A DNA stretch of 64,000 nucleotides from Marinimicrobium sp038419845. GTDB taxonomy: Bacteria > Pseudomonadota > Gammaproteobacteria > Pseudomonadales > Cellvibrionaceae. A model generated the notes under the pieces. It was not told where the DNA came from. It searched no databases and worked only from the letters and a program-made list of their open reading frames with translations. The DNA is taken from positions 62,001 to 126,000 of the forward strand of contig NZ_JBCAQT010000006.1 in the NCBI RefSeq assembly GCF_038419845.1. The letters run 5' to 3'. Below are positions 32,482 through 41,600 of this stretch, piece after piece; position 1 is the stretch's first letter, and every line of letters starts with the position of its first letter. The position numbers were made by a program, and so were the translations under genes.

Positions 32482-34128
32482 ATGGCTAAAGAAATCAAAT
32501 TTGGCGATAGCGCTCGTCAGCGCATGCTCAAAGGCGTCAACGTACTGGCAGACGCCGTCAAGGCAACCTTGGGCCCCCGCGGTCGCAACGTGGTGATCGA
32601 AAAGTCCTTTGGCGCCCCCACCGTCACCAAAGACGGTGTGTCCGTAGCCAAGGAAATCACCCTGAAAGACAAGTTTGAAAACATGGGCGCCCAGATGGTG
32701 AAAGAAGTCGCCTCGCGCGCTTCTGACGATGCCGGCGACGGCACCACCACCGCGACCGTGCTGGCCCAGTCCATCGTGACTGAAGGCCTGAAGTCCGTCG
32801 CCGCCGGCATGAGCCCCATGGAGCTCAAGCGTGGCATCGACAAGGCCGTGATCGCGGCGGTGGAAGAAATCCGCAAGCTGTCCACTCCCTGTGAAGACAG
32901 CAAGGCCATCTCCCAGGTCGGCACCATTTCCGCCAACTCCGATTCCGACGTGGGCGAGCTGATCGCCAGCGCCATGGAGAAGGTCGGCAAAGAAGGTGTG
33001 ATCACCGTGGAAGAAGGCTCCAGCCTGGAAAACGAGCTGGATGTGGTTGAAGGCATGCAGTTTGACCGCGGCTACCTGTCTCCCTACTTCATCACCAACC
33101 AGGACAACATGAGCGTCGAGCAGGACGACCCCTTCATCTTGTTGGTCGACAAGAAAATCTCCAACATCCGCGAGCTGCTGCCCACCCTGGAAGCCGTGGC
33201 CAAGTCCAACAAGCCGTTGGTGATTGTGGCCGAGGACGTTGAAGGCGAAGCCCTGGCGACTCTGGTGGTCAACAACATGCGCGGTATTGTGAAAGTGGCC
33301 GCCTGTAAAGCACCGGGCTTTGGCGACCGTCGCAAGGCCATGCTGCAGGATATCGCTATCCTGACTGGTGGTACCGTGATCTCTGAAGAAGTCGGTCTGG
33401 ATCTGGAAAACGTGACTCTGGAACACCTGGGCCGCGCCAAGCGCGTCACCATGTCCAAAGAGAATACCGTGATTGTCGATGGCGCTGGCAACAACGCCGA
33501 CATCGAAGCGCGTGTGGGCCAGATTCGCACCCAGATGGAAGACACCAGCTCCGATTACGATCGTGAAAAACTGCAAGAGCGCGTGGCCAAGCTGGCCGGC
33601 GGTGTTGCCGTGATCAAGGTCGGTGCCGGCTCCGAAATGGAAATGAAAGAGAAGAAGGCTCGAGTGGAAGACGCTTTGCACGCCACCCGCGCCGCCGTTG
33701 AGGAAGGTGTAGTGGCCGGTGGCGGTGTTGCCCTCGTACGTGTTGTGGCCGCCATTGCCAGCCTCAAGGGCAGTAACGAAGAGCAGGACGCCGGCATCTC
33801 GATTGCCCGTCGTGCCATGGAAGCCCCGCTGCGTCAGATCGTGTACAACTCTGGCGGTGAGCCTTCAGTTGTGGCCGAACGTGTTCGCAATGGCGAAGGC
33901 AGCTTCGGTTACAACGCCGCGACAGGCGAATTTGGCGACATGCTTGAGATGGGTATTCTGGATCCGGCCAAGGTCACCCGCACGGCCCTGCAGGCCGCCG
34001 GTTCCGTGGCCGGTCTGATGATCACCACCGAAGCGATGATCGCCGATGAGCCGGAAGATGACAAAGCCGGTGGCGCCCCGGATATGGGCGGCATGGGTGG
34101 CATGGGCGGTATGGGCGGCATGATGTAA
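32482..34128 (+). CDS. groEL: Chaperonin GroEL
   Basis: GroEL is the ATP-driven folding chamber. The 548-residue protein has the full set of family motifs: AVKATLGPRGRNVVIEK, DGTTTATVLAQ, GAGSEMEMKEKKARVEDALHATRAAVEEG, and a C-terminal GGM repeat tail. It is the second gene of the heat-shock operon. GGAAGGAAAG precedes the start. A strong terminator follows 19 bp after the stop. Confidence 0.98.
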   Translation: MAKEIKFGDSARQRMLKGVNVLADAVKATLGPRGRNVVIEKSFGAPTVTKDGVSVAKEITLKDKFENMGAQMVKEVASRASDDAGDGTTTATVLAQSIVTEGLKSVAAGMSPMELKRGIDKAVIAAVEEIRKLSTPCEDSKAISQVGTISANSDSDVGELIASAMEKVGKEGVITVEEGSSLENELDVVEGMQFDRGYLSPYFITNQDNMSVEQDDPFILLVDKKISNIRELLPTLEAVAKSNKPLVIVAEDVEGEALATLVVNNMRGIVKVAACKAPGFGDRRKAMLQDIAILTGGTVISEEVGLDLENVTLEHLGRAKRVTMSKENTVIVDGAGNNADIEARVGQIRTQMEDTSSDYDREKLQERVAKLAGGVAVIKVGAGSEMEMKEKKARVEDALHATRAAVEEGVVAGGGVALVRVVAAIASLKGSNEEQDAGISIARRAMEAPLRQIVYNSGGEPSVVAERVRNGEGSFGYNAATGEFGDMLEMGILDPAKVTRTALQAAGSVAGLMITTEAMIADEPEDDKAGGAPDMGGMGGMGGMGGMM

Positions 34129-34147
34129 GTCGCGCTACAGCCTGAGA

Positions 34148-34174
34148 GGGCGGGCCGGTCGGCCCGCCCTTTTG
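34148..34174 (+). terminator. Rho-independent terminator of groESL
   Basis: A 9-bp stem (GGGCGGGCC with GGCCCGCCC) with loop GGTC is followed by TTTTGTC. It lies 20 bp after groEL. Confidence 0.9.
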
Positions 34175-34379
34175 TCATTAAGGTGCTATACTCTTTGCTC
34201 TTAATGTTCTTTCCAAAACTCCTACAGTCAGAGGGCATAGCGCCCGCAACTGACGCAGTGCACAGCTTTCACGGGCCGAAGAACCGACCCGAGACGCAAT
34301 ATGTGCCTTTATTGGTGGCACTTCAGTGGGTTCGACACTCTGCCACCGCCATTTTAAACCGTGTTCAGGAGAACTGATT

Positions 34380-34967
34380 ATGGCTTTCGAATTACCCCAA
34401 CTGCCTTACGCAAAAGACGCGCTAGAGCCGCACATTTCCCAGGAAACCCTGGAATATCACTACGGCAAGCACCACCAGACCTATGTTGACAAGCTGAATG
34501 CGGCCATCGAAGGCAAGCCCGAAGCGGACAAGAGCCTGGAAGAGATCATCAAGACCGCACCCAAAGGCCCTCTGTTCAACAACTCGGCCCAGGTCTGGAA
34601 CCACACCTTCTACTGGCACTGCCTGAGCCCTAACGGTGGTGGCGAAGCCACGGGTCCCGTGGCCGACGCCATCAACAAGGCTTTTGGCTCGTTTGAAAAG
34701 TTCAAAGAGGACTTTTCCGCGCAGGCCGCCGCCAACTTCGGTTCTGGCTGGACCTGGTTGGTCAAGAAGTCCGACGGCTCAGTCGCCATTGTCAACACCA
34801 GCAATGCTGAAACGACACTGACCGACGAGAGCGTGACGACCTTGCTGACCGTGGATGTGTGGGAACACGCCTACTACATCGACTATCGCAACGCCCGTCC
34901 CAAGTATCTGGAAGCTTTCTGGAAACTGGTCAACTGGGACTTCGTCAACGAGAACTTCGGCAAGTAA
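34380..34967 (+). CDS. sodB: Superoxide dismutase [Fe]
   Basis: The 195-residue enzyme disproportionates superoxide. Metal ligands are His27, His75 (in SAQVWNHTFYW), Asp159 and His163 (in DVWEHAYY). Gln71 near the active site is the iron-type arrangement and argues against the manganese form. The ATG at 34380 starts MAFELPQLPYAKDALEPHIS; upstream in-frame codons are not family-like. CAGGAGA lies 6-7 bases upstream. The preceding 250 bp hold a TATACT box near 34187 with no convincing -35. A terminator follows. Confidence 0.96.
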   Translation: MAFELPQLPYAKDALEPHISQETLEYHYGKHHQTYVDKLNAAIEGKPEADKSLEEIIKTAPKGPLFNNSAQVWNHTFYWHCLSPNGGGEATGPVADAINKAFGSFEKFKEDFSAQAAANFGSGWTWLVKKSDGSVAIVNTSNAETTLTDESVTTLLTVDVWEHAYYIDYRNARPKYLEAFWKLVNWDFVNENFGK

Positions 34968-34986
34968 GAAGGCCTCGTCCGACCGA

Positions 34987-35024
34987 AAACCCCCGCAGGG
35001 AAGCAGTTCCTGCGGGGGTTTTTT
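34987..35024 (+). terminator. Rho-independent terminator after sodB
   Basis: A perfect 10-bp stem (CCCCCGCAGG, 34990-34999, with 35009-35018) has a 9-nt loop and is followed by TTTTTT. Confidence 0.92.
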
Positions 35025-35162
35025 GTTGGAATTGACCTTGCAGGTCGCGAGGGCACCGGATCCTCCGGTGATGAATTGCCCGACATTGGACCTGCTCCCT
35101 TCTTTTTCAGACTCAGACCTGCTATAAACGCAGCCACGAAATGTAGTGATTCAGGTGTTTCT

Positions 35163-35960
35163 ATGGACCGCAAAGAACCGACCCTGTCGGGCACCATCAA
35201 GCCCGAAAAAGACGAAGTCGCCGCACGCCAACCGCGCAGTAACACGCCGGGCCCCAAAGGTCCGCGTCGGTCGGAGCCTCCAACCACGCCCCCTTCCGGG
35301 CGCCCGCCCAGTGACAGTGGTGGCTCCGGAGGCCAGGGGCTGGCCATCGCCGCCCTGATTCTGGCGCTGGCTGGCCTCGGCGGTAGCGGCTTTCTGGCCT
35401 GGAAGTGGATCGGGGCGGAAGAAAACCTGGTGCAGGCCAATAACCGGATTAAGGGGCTGGAGCAACGTCTGGACATCACCTCGGATCAGTCGAGTGAGTA
35501 CGTTGATGAAATTCAGGACAAGCTCGAGTGGGCGGACTCGGAAATCCGCAAGCTCTGGGGCGTTTCTTACGATACCAACCGCAAGAATATTGCCCAGAAC
35601 AAAGAGCGCGTCGAATCGCTCCAGCAGAGTGTGAGCCAGGTCAAGCAGACGGCGGAGACGGCCGGTGAAGGGGTCGACAGCCTGCAGTCGTCCTTATCGG
35701 ATATCGACTCCAGAGTGGGTGAGCTCGACGCCGCGATGAAGGAAGTACAGGAGCAGACCGGCTCGCTGGCCGAGCATCAACAACGGCTGCAGAACCTGGT
35801 GGAAGATGTCGACCAGCTCGAGCGGCAGGTGTCCGAGCTCGACGGCCTGGCCGGGCGTGTCGGTACCAATGAAGAGGCGATAGAAGCCATTGACTCTTAC
35901 CGCCGCAGTATCAATCGCGAATTACTGGAAATAAAAGACCGGCTCTCCTCGAGCCCCTGA
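35163..35960 (+). CDS. Membrane-anchored coiled-coil protein of unknown function
   Basis: The 265-residue protein has a charged, proline-rich N-terminal tail (about residues 1-55), one transmembrane segment (about 57-80, GLAIAALILALAGLGGSGFLAWKWI) and a long predicted periplasmic coiled coil (about 85-255), with regular hydrophobic spacing, e.g. RVESLQQSVSQVKQTAE and QLERQVSELDGLAGRV. It resembles other short bitopic coiled-coil proteins of unknown role. The start ATG 35163 gives a tail consistent with cytoplasmic location. It follows the sodB terminator and has its own transcription unit in all likelihood. Confidence 0.7.
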   Translation: MDRKEPTLSGTIKPEKDEVAARQPRSNTPGPKGPRRSEPPTTPPSGRPPSDSGGSGGQGLAIAALILALAGLGGSGFLAWKWIGAEENLVQANNRIKGLEQRLDITSDQSSEYVDEIQDKLEWADSEIRKLWGVSYDTNRKNIAQNKERVESLQQSVSQVKQTAETAGEGVDSLQSSLSDIDSRVGELDAAMKEVQEQTGSLAEHQQRLQNLVEDVDQLERQVSELDGLAGRVGTNEEAIEAIDSYRRSINRELLEIKDRLSSSP

Positions 35961-35983
35961 TTCCTCGTCCGCCCCGGTCTCGG

Positions 35984-36229
35984 CTAGCCCGCAAAGTGCT
36001 GGATCCGCTGGGCGGGCTGGGGCGAGCGCTCACTCGGGACTCCGCCCGAGCGTGACTGCGCGCGCGAGGTTTGATTCCACCGTTCGATGGCCTCCTCTAG
36101 ACTCTCCCAGTGCGGCCCCATGGATTTGCAGTGCTCACAGACCACACAGTAGGTCAGTCCGCTGTGCGTCAAGTGCAGATGATGGCTGCGACAGAAAGGA
36201 CAGGGTTCAATGGCAGTGGCCATGGGCAT
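35984..36229 (-). CDS. Lar-like zinc-ribbon protein
   Basis: The product is about 81 residues from ATG 36229 (79 from ATG 36223; both have a GGAG upstream). It has two CxxC pairs, PCPFC and CEHCKS, around an HLTHSGLTYCVVC core, and a C-terminal HWESLEEAIERWNQT helix. This layout matches Lar (restriction alleviation) family zinc ribbons, which are common in phages but also occur on chromosomes. The neighbours give no clue to function. The gene reads away from the fumarase and toward the coiled-coil gene. Confidence 0.7.
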   Translation of the reverse strand: MPMATAIEPCPFCRSHHLHLTHSGLTYCVVCEHCKSMGPHWESLEEAIERWNQTSRAQSRSGGVPSERSPQPAQRIQHFAG

Positions 36230-36532
36230 GACGCTCCAGTGCGTGAGTCGGGCGAAGGGTTTGGCGATTGACTGATGTTCGGGGGAGGGGAGGGCGCCTG
36301 CGCCGAATGGGGGATTCAGCGTCCTGAGATTTCCTGCCTGTTGAGTGCCTGAGCGGCACTGCGATCTCAAGCATGATTCACAAACTCCAAGTGATCATAC
36401 CCCGAGTTTAGCTCACCGCCGACCAAAAGCAACCGGTTTCGCGCTTTGCCTGCGCGGTTTTTTCGCGCTAGAGCAAACAACCCTCGCTTCGTGTAAAATT
36501 TCCGGCACCTGACGAGCTGTAGAGAGAGCCCT

Positions 36533-38053
36533 ATGACCACCGTGATTCGCCAGAACGATCTGATTGATAGCGTCGCCGACGCCCTGCAATTTATTTCCTA
36601 CTATCATCCCGTGGATTTCATCCAGGCCGTGCACCAGGCCTACGAGCGCGAAGCCAACCCGGCCGCCAGGGATGCCATGGCGCAGATTCTGATCAATTCC
36701 CGGATGTGCGCCACGGGGCACCGCCCCATCTGTCAGGACACCGGTATTGTGACGGTCTTTGTCACGGTGGGCATGGAGGTGCAATGGGACGCGGAAATGG
36801 GCCTGACCGAGATGGTCAACGAAGGCGTCCGCCGAGCTTACAATCATCCGGACAATGTGCTCCGTGCCTCCATTCTGGATGACCCGGACGGGGCCCGAAA
36901 AAATACCGGCGACAACACTCCCGCTGTGATTCATTACGATATTGTTCCCGGAAACACCGTGGATGTGCACGTGGCGGCCAAAGGTGGCGGCAGCGAGGCC
37001 AAAACCAAATTTGCCATGCTCAACCCGTCCGATTCAGTGGTGGAGTGGGTGCTGGACATGGTGCCCAAAATGGGCGCCGGCTGGTGTCCGCCGGGCATGC
37101 TCGGCATTGGCATCGGCGGCACGGCCGAGAAGGCCATGCAGATTGCCAAGGAGTCACTGCTCGACCCGGTGGACATTCAGGATCTGCAGGCCCGTGGGGC
37201 GCAGAATCGCAGCGAGGAGCTGCGCCTGGAGCTGTACGACAAGGTCAATCGGCTCGGTATCGGAGCCCAGGGCCTGGGTGGTCTGACGACTGTGCTGGAT
37301 GTGAAGGTCAAGGATTTTCCCACTCACGCCGCCAACAAGGCTGTGGCTATTATTCCGAACTGCGCCGCCACCCGTCATGCCCACTTTACGCTGACCGGCG
37401 AAGGCCCGGCGCTGCAGACGCCGCCCAATCTGGATGACTGGCCGGAAATCGCCTGGGACATGGGCGACAGCGTGCGCCGGGTGAATCTGGATACGGTAAC
37501 CCGCGAAGACGTCAATGCCTGGCAACCGGGCGATACGCTCCTGCTCTCGGGCAAAATGCTCACCGGCCGCGACGCCGCCCACAAGAAGATGGTGGATCTG
37601 ATCGCGGCAGGCGAGGAATTGCCGGTGGATTTGACCGGCCGGTTCATTTATTACGTGGGGCCGGTCGATCCGGTGCGCGATGAAGTGGTGGGGCCGGCCG
37701 GTCCCACGACCGCCACTCGCATGGACAAGTTTACCCGCACGATGCTGGAGAAGACCGGTCTGCTGGGTATGATCGGCAAGGCCGAGCGCGGCCCCGCGGC
37801 GATCGAGGCGATCCGGGATAATCAGTCGGTGTATCTGATGGCGGTGGGCGGTGCGGCCTATCTGGTTTCCCAGGCGATCAAGTCTTCCAAGGTGCTGGGT
37901 TTCCCGGAGTTGGGGATGGAGGCCATTTACGAGTTTGAGGTTCAGGATATGCCGGTCACTGTCGCGGTCGACAGTCAGGGCGAGTCCGTCCACCAGACCG
38001 GCCCGAAGATCTGGAAAGCCAAGATCGAGGAAGAAAAAATCAAGGTTGTGTAA
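36533..38053 (+). CDS. Fumarate hydratase class I (iron-sulfur)
   Basis: This oxygen-sensitive [4Fe-4S] enzyme interconverts fumarate and malate in the TCA cycle. The 506-residue single-chain protein combines the alpha and beta regions: a cluster-binding Cys59 (SRMCATGHRP) and Cys67 (PICQDTG) in the alpha part, a likely third cysteine in NCAATRHAHF, and the beta-part VGGAAYLVSQAIKSSKVLGF, with the GRFIYYVGPVDPV segment. The length fits FumA/FumB. ATG 36533 follows AGAGAGAG. No fumC is in this window. It stands alone between the zinc-ribbon gene and repeat region R2. Confidence 0.94.
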   Translation: MTTVIRQNDLIDSVADALQFISYYHPVDFIQAVHQAYEREANPAARDAMAQILINSRMCATGHRPICQDTGIVTVFVTVGMEVQWDAEMGLTEMVNEGVRRAYNHPDNVLRASILDDPDGARKNTGDNTPAVIHYDIVPGNTVDVHVAAKGGGSEAKTKFAMLNPSDSVVEWVLDMVPKMGAGWCPPGMLGIGIGGTAEKAMQIAKESLLDPVDIQDLQARGAQNRSEELRLELYDKVNRLGIGAQGLGGLTTVLDVKVKDFPTHAANKAVAIIPNCAATRHAHFTLTGEGPALQTPPNLDDWPEIAWDMGDSVRRVNLDTVTREDVNAWQPGDTLLLSGKMLTGRDAAHKKMVDLIAAGEELPVDLTGRFIYYVGPVDPVRDEVVGPAGPTTATRMDKFTRTMLEKTGLLGMIGKAERGPAAIEAIRDNQSVYLMAVGGAAYLVSQAIKSSKVLGFPELGMEAIYEFEVQDMPVTVAVDSQGESVHQTGPKIWKAKIEEEKIKVV

Positions 38054-38093
38054 TCCATTTTTTGTGGTTAAGCGACTTCGGACGGAGTGCTGC

Positions 38094-38193
38094 GGCTGGG
38101 TATACTGGTGTGAGACACGCCGTGAATACATCCCTGTAGGCTCGACCACCCGCCGTCCAGGCGGGTGACGGTCTCACACCAGTATACCCAGCC
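38094..38193 (-). repeat. Hairpin element copy R2a
   Basis: A 23-bp perfect outer stem (38094-38116 with 38171-38193) has the right-arm core GTCTCACACCAGTATACC. An 8-bp inner stem CACCCGCC with GGCGGGTG and loop GTCCA lies inside. On the minus strand the conserved segment is CTACAGGGATGTATTCACGG. The flanks differ from the other copies and lack GGACCGAT, so it is the most divergent member. It follows the fumarase gene by 40 bp. Confidence 0.8.
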
Positions 38194-38259
38194 TCCGCGG
38201 TGCCAGCGTATCGTTTCGGGAACTAGCACCTTGGTTTACGGCGGATGCGTCTTAGACTT

Positions 38260-38300
38260 ATCCGCCCTACGGAACCTGCCGTGGTATTCGTAGGGCGGAT
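38260..38300. repeat. REP-like palindrome between R2a and R2b
   Basis: ATCCGCCCTACG (38260-38271) is the exact complement of CGTAGGGCGGAT (38289-38300). The GGCGGAT core resembles REP sequences of gammaproteobacteria. It lies in a 243-bp interval between the two hairpin elements. Confidence 0.7.
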
Positions 38301-38435
38301 CGACCCTCTGCACTCCGTAGAACCCACCGAGCGAGCCCGTAGGTCTGGTCGGTCCGACGTTTCGGAGCGACAGCGCACCTGACAAATAGGGGGGCAGTCA
38401 CCAAAATATTTCTGGAGAGATTGTATCTACAGCGC

Positions 38436-38602
38436 TCGTAGGACCGATCTGGGGTAGGGTCTTCCCGGACCGTCACCGACAGGACTGGCAATTGCTCCTG
38501 CATTGCCAGCATACACGCCATCCATGGCGATAATGTTGGTGGAGAGGCCCCAGGGATGGGTTCACGCCGTGTCCGGGAAGACCCTACCCCTGAGCGGGCC
38601 GG
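38436..38602 (+). repeat. Hairpin element copy R2b with nested insertions
   Basis: The outer stem is identical in sequence to that of R1b (38451-38470 with 38571-38590, perfect 20 bp). The GGACCGAT flank and GAGCGGGCCGG flank are present, and the TGTATCTACA block (about 38405-38435) precedes it. The inner stem is interrupted by about 50 bp that itself holds two palindromes, CTGGCAA-TTGCCAG and CGCCAT-CC-ATGGCG. No coding region is visible in 38054-38696. Confidence 0.85.
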
Positions 38603-38696
38603 TCGTAAATCAACTGCTAGAGCCGAAAAATTCTTTAGCTATCGGCCAACGTGACCCTTAACATTGTGCTCGCAGTGAACACCAAAGGACTACCCG

Positions 38697-39482
38697 ATGA
38701 TTCTTGAACAATACCAGATCGACGCCTTCGCCTCACGGCCCTTCGAAGGCAACCCCGCCGCGGTCGTCCCCCTGACCGAGTGGCTGGACGAGGCCCTCAT
38801 GCAGTCTATTGCAGCCGAAAACAACCTCGCCGAGACCGCCTTTTTTGTTCCCGAGGGCGACGGTTTTCAACTGCGCTGGTTTACCCCCGTGCGCGAGGTC
38901 GATCTGTGTGGGCACGCCACGCTGGCCTCGGCTCATGTGCTGTTTGAGCATCGGGGGTATGAACACGCGGTGATCCGCTTTGGTACCCGCAGTGGCGATC
39001 TGTATGTCGAACGGCGGGGTCAACAGTTGGCCATGGATTTTCCGGCCGTGGCAACGGAGCGCTGCGAAGTGCCTGAGCCGTTGCTGAAAGGACTGGGCGT
39101 CGCACCCGTCACTGTGGAAGCGGGAATGGATTATCTGGTGGTGCTGGAAAACGAAGCACAGGTGCGGGAGTTGCAGCCGGATCTGACGGAGCTGGGCAAG
39201 CTGGATCGCCGGGGAGTGATGGTTACCGCCCGTGGGAATCACAAGGATTTTGTCAGCCGCTTTTTCTGTCCCAAAGGCGGTATTCCTGAGGATCCGGTCA
39301 CCGGCTCAGCTCACTGCGCGCTGGCCCCTTACTGGGGTAAGCAGCTTGATAAAAGCAAGCTCAACGCCCGGCAGCTTTCCAGACGCGGGGGCGATGTCGA
39401 CTGCGAGCTCAAGGGTGAGCGGGTGACGCTCTTGGGACAGGCCGTGACCACGATCATCGGTGAGTTCTATTTACCCGCCTAG
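38697..39482 (+). CDS. PhzF family isomerase-like protein
   Basis: PhzF-like proteins have a diaminopimelate-epimerase fold and catalyse isomerisations; many have unknown substrates. The 261-residue protein shows the family start with AFASRPFEGNPAAVVPL, the acidic region with AENNLAETAFF and the DPVTGSAHCALAPYW block near the C-terminus, which carries the conserved Asp, Gly and Ser-Ala-His. The gene has no phenazine neighbours. Promoter and ribosome-binding signals upstream are modest (AAAGGAC before the ATG). It converges on the ABC ATPase gene, with 37 bp between. Confidence 0.93.
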   Translation: MILEQYQIDAFASRPFEGNPAAVVPLTEWLDEALMQSIAAENNLAETAFFVPEGDGFQLRWFTPVREVDLCGHATLASAHVLFEHRGYEHAVIRFGTRSGDLYVERRGQQLAMDFPAVATERCEVPEPLLKGLGVAPVTVEAGMDYLVVLENEAQVRELQPDLTELGKLDRRGVMVTARGNHKDFVSRFFCPKGGIPEDPVTGSAHCALAPYWGKQLDKSKLNARQLSRRGGDVDCELKGERVTLLGQAVTTIIGEFYLPA

Positions 39483-39519
39483 CTATGCGCGGTTGCTTTC
39501 CCAACTCGGTTCCTAGGGA

Positions 39520-40635
39520 TTACAGCGCGTTGCTGGAGCTCTCGGAGCTGGCCGCTTCCAGGGCAAAGTTGGCGCTGCCGACTGTCTGCTCCTCGCGCCG
39601 GAATACGATCAGGTGATCGGCTTCGATGCGGATGCCCACCTGGTCACCGATGGCGTAGTCGTGGTGGCTGGGAAAGGCCGATTGCACGCGGCTGCCCGTG
39701 GGCAGTTGCAGGGTGTAGAGCGTGGCGGTGCCGGCAAAAATCTTGGCCACCACTTCGGCTTTTTTATCGCTGCTGTCATCGTGGATGACGTCATCCGGGC
39801 GCAGTAAAAATTCCACCGGGGTGTTTTCCACCCACTCGTAGCAGCGGTTGCCGACAATATCACCCAGCTCGGTGCGCACCGTGTGTCTGTCCACCAGGTA
39901 ACCTGCGAGAAACACGCCCTGGCCAATGAAATTGGCCACAAAGCGGGTGGCCGGTTCGTGGTAGAGGTTGAACGGGGTGTCCCACTGTTGCAGTTGACCC
40001 TGGTACAGAACGCCGATACGGTCGGCCATGGCAAAGGCTTCGGACTGGTCGTGGGTTACCATGATGGCGGTAATGCCCCGCTCCTTGAGAATGGCGCGCA
40101 CTTCCAATGCCAGGGCCCGGCGCAATTCCACGTCCAGGCTCGAGAAGGGCTCGTCCATCAACAGCAGTTCCGGTTCGGGGGCCAGCGCTCGGGCCAGGGC
40201 GACGCGCTGCTGCTGACCGCCGGACAGTTCATGGGGGTAGCGGTGGCCCAGGTCTTCGAGCTTCACCAGCTGGAGCAGTTCTTCACACACCCGCTCTTTT
40301 TCCCGGCGGCTGTAACCCTTGAGGCCGAAGGTCAGATTGTCGCGCACGTTCAGGTGCGGGAAGAGCGCGTAGTCCTGAAACACCATGCCCACACGCCGTT
40401 GCTCGGGCGGCAGGGCGTGACGGGCCGAGGCAATGGTGTGGCCCCGCAGTTGAATCTCCCCCGCTTCGGGATTGATGAAACCGGCGATGGTTCGCAGCAC
40501 CGTGGTTTTGCCGCAGCCACTGGGGCCGAGCAGGCAGCAGATGTCCCCCTCGTTCAGGGCAAAGGACAAGTCCTCGATCACCCGCTCGCCCTCGTAGCCG
40601 CAGCTGATGGTATCGACGGTCAGCAGAGCATTCAT
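39520..40635 (-). CDS. ABC transporter ATP-binding protein, FbpC/PotA-like
   Basis: The 371-residue ATPase has Walker A GPSGCGKT (residues 37-44), the Q-loop FQDYALFPH, signature LSGGQQQR and DEPFSSLD, and a C-terminal TOBE-like domain (about 270-345), so it matches importers for ferric iron, sulfate or polyamines. No permease or binding protein gene is next to it. It starts only 3 bp after argF stops, which suggests co-transcription with the arginine genes. A similar ATPase next to argF exists in Pseudomonas as far as I recall. Its import substrate is not clear. Confidence 0.88.
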   Translation of the reverse strand: MNALLTVDTISCGYEGERVIEDLSFALNEGDICCLLGPSGCGKTTVLRTIAGFINPEAGEIQLRGHTIASARHALPPEQRRVGMVFQDYALFPHLNVRDNLTFGLKGYSRREKERVCEELLQLVKLEDLGHRYPHELSGGQQQRVALARALAPEPELLLMDEPFSSLDVELRRALALEVRAILKERGITAIMVTHDQSEAFAMADRIGVLYQGQLQQWDTPFNLYHEPATRFVANFIGQGVFLAGYLVDRHTVRTELGDIVGNRCYEWVENTPVEFLLRPDDVIHDDSSDKKAEVVAKIFAGTATLYTLQLPTGSRVQSAFPSHHDYAIGDQVGIRIEADHLIVFRREEQTVGSANFALEAASSESSSNAL

Positions 40636-40638
40636 AAA

Positions 40639-41559
40639 TCAGGCCGGGTTGTTGAACAGGAATTCAACCAGCGCTTTCTGGGCGTGCAGGCGGTTCTCCG
40701 CCTCTTCCCAGACGACCGATTCGGGCGAGTCGAGCAGCTCGGCGCTGATTTCCTTGCCGCGATAGGCGGGCAGGCAGTGCATGAACAGCGCCTTGTCGTG
40801 GGCGTGCTCCATCAGCTTGCGGTCGACCTGATAGCCGGCAAATGCCTGCTCGCGCGCTTTCTTTTCGTCTTCCTGGCCCATGGAGGCCCAGGTATCGGTG
40901 ACCACCAGGTCAGCGCCGTCCACCGCCTCTTCCGGGGTGCGGAAGAGGCTGACGCGATCGCGCGCTCCCTCGAGCAGATCCTGCCGGGGCTCAAAGCCCT
41001 CGGGGCAGGCGATGCGAAGCTCAAAGTCCCATTGTTGTGCGGCATTGATATAGGACTGACACATGTTGTTGCCATCACCCACCCAGGCCACGGTCTTGCC
41101 GGCGATCGACCCGCGGTGCTCGAGAAAGGTCTGCATGTCGGCCAGCAACTGACAGGGGTGAAAATCGTCGGTCAGGGCATTGATCACCGGCACTTTGGAG
41201 TATTCGGCAAAGCGTTCAATGTTGGAGTGCTCAAAGGTGCGGATCATGACCGCATCGACCATGCGCGACAGCACCCGCGCCGAGTCCTCAATGGGTTCTC
41301 CGCGGCCGAGCTGGGTATCGCGCGGAGACAGAAACAGCGCGTGGCCGCCCATCTGGGCCATGCCCGCTTCAAACGACACGCGGGTCCGGGTGGAGGATTT
41401 TTCGAAAATCATCCCCAGTACCTTGTTTTTGAACAATTCTTCAGACTGACCTTTGGCCTGAATGGCTTTCAGTTCAATGGCGCGTTCGAGCACGGTGTTC
41501 AGCTCGGCCGGGGTCAGGTCCATCAGGGTCAGAAAATGTCTAGGTTTTTGCTCAGCCAT
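40639..41559 (-). CDS. argF: Ornithine carbamoyltransferase
   Basis: The enzyme transfers the carbamoyl group to ornithine to make citrulline for arginine. The 306-residue protein has STRTR (residues 56-60) for carbamoyl phosphate, HPCQ (134-137) and HCLPA near the C-terminus for ornithine binding. It is the second of three genes on the minus strand (argD, argF, ABC ATPase). The 41-bp gap after argD and 3-bp gap before the ATPase gene indicate an operon. Confidence 0.97.
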   Translation of the reverse strand: MAEQKPRHFLTLMDLTPAELNTVLERAIELKAIQAKGQSEELFKNKVLGMIFEKSSTRTRVSFEAGMAQMGGHALFLSPRDTQLGRGEPIEDSARVLSRMVDAVMIRTFEHSNIERFAEYSKVPVINALTDDFHPCQLLADMQTFLEHRGSIAGKTVAWVGDGNNMCQSYINAAQQWDFELRIACPEGFEPRQDLLEGARDRVSLFRTPEEAVDGADLVVTDTWASMGQEDEKKAREQAFAGYQVDRKLMEHAHDKALFMHCLPAYRGKEISAELLDSPESVVWEEAENRLHAQKALVEFLFNNPA

Positions 41560-41600
41560 AATGGCAACTCGTTGTCGGTTGGGGCCGGCTCCGGGCCGGT

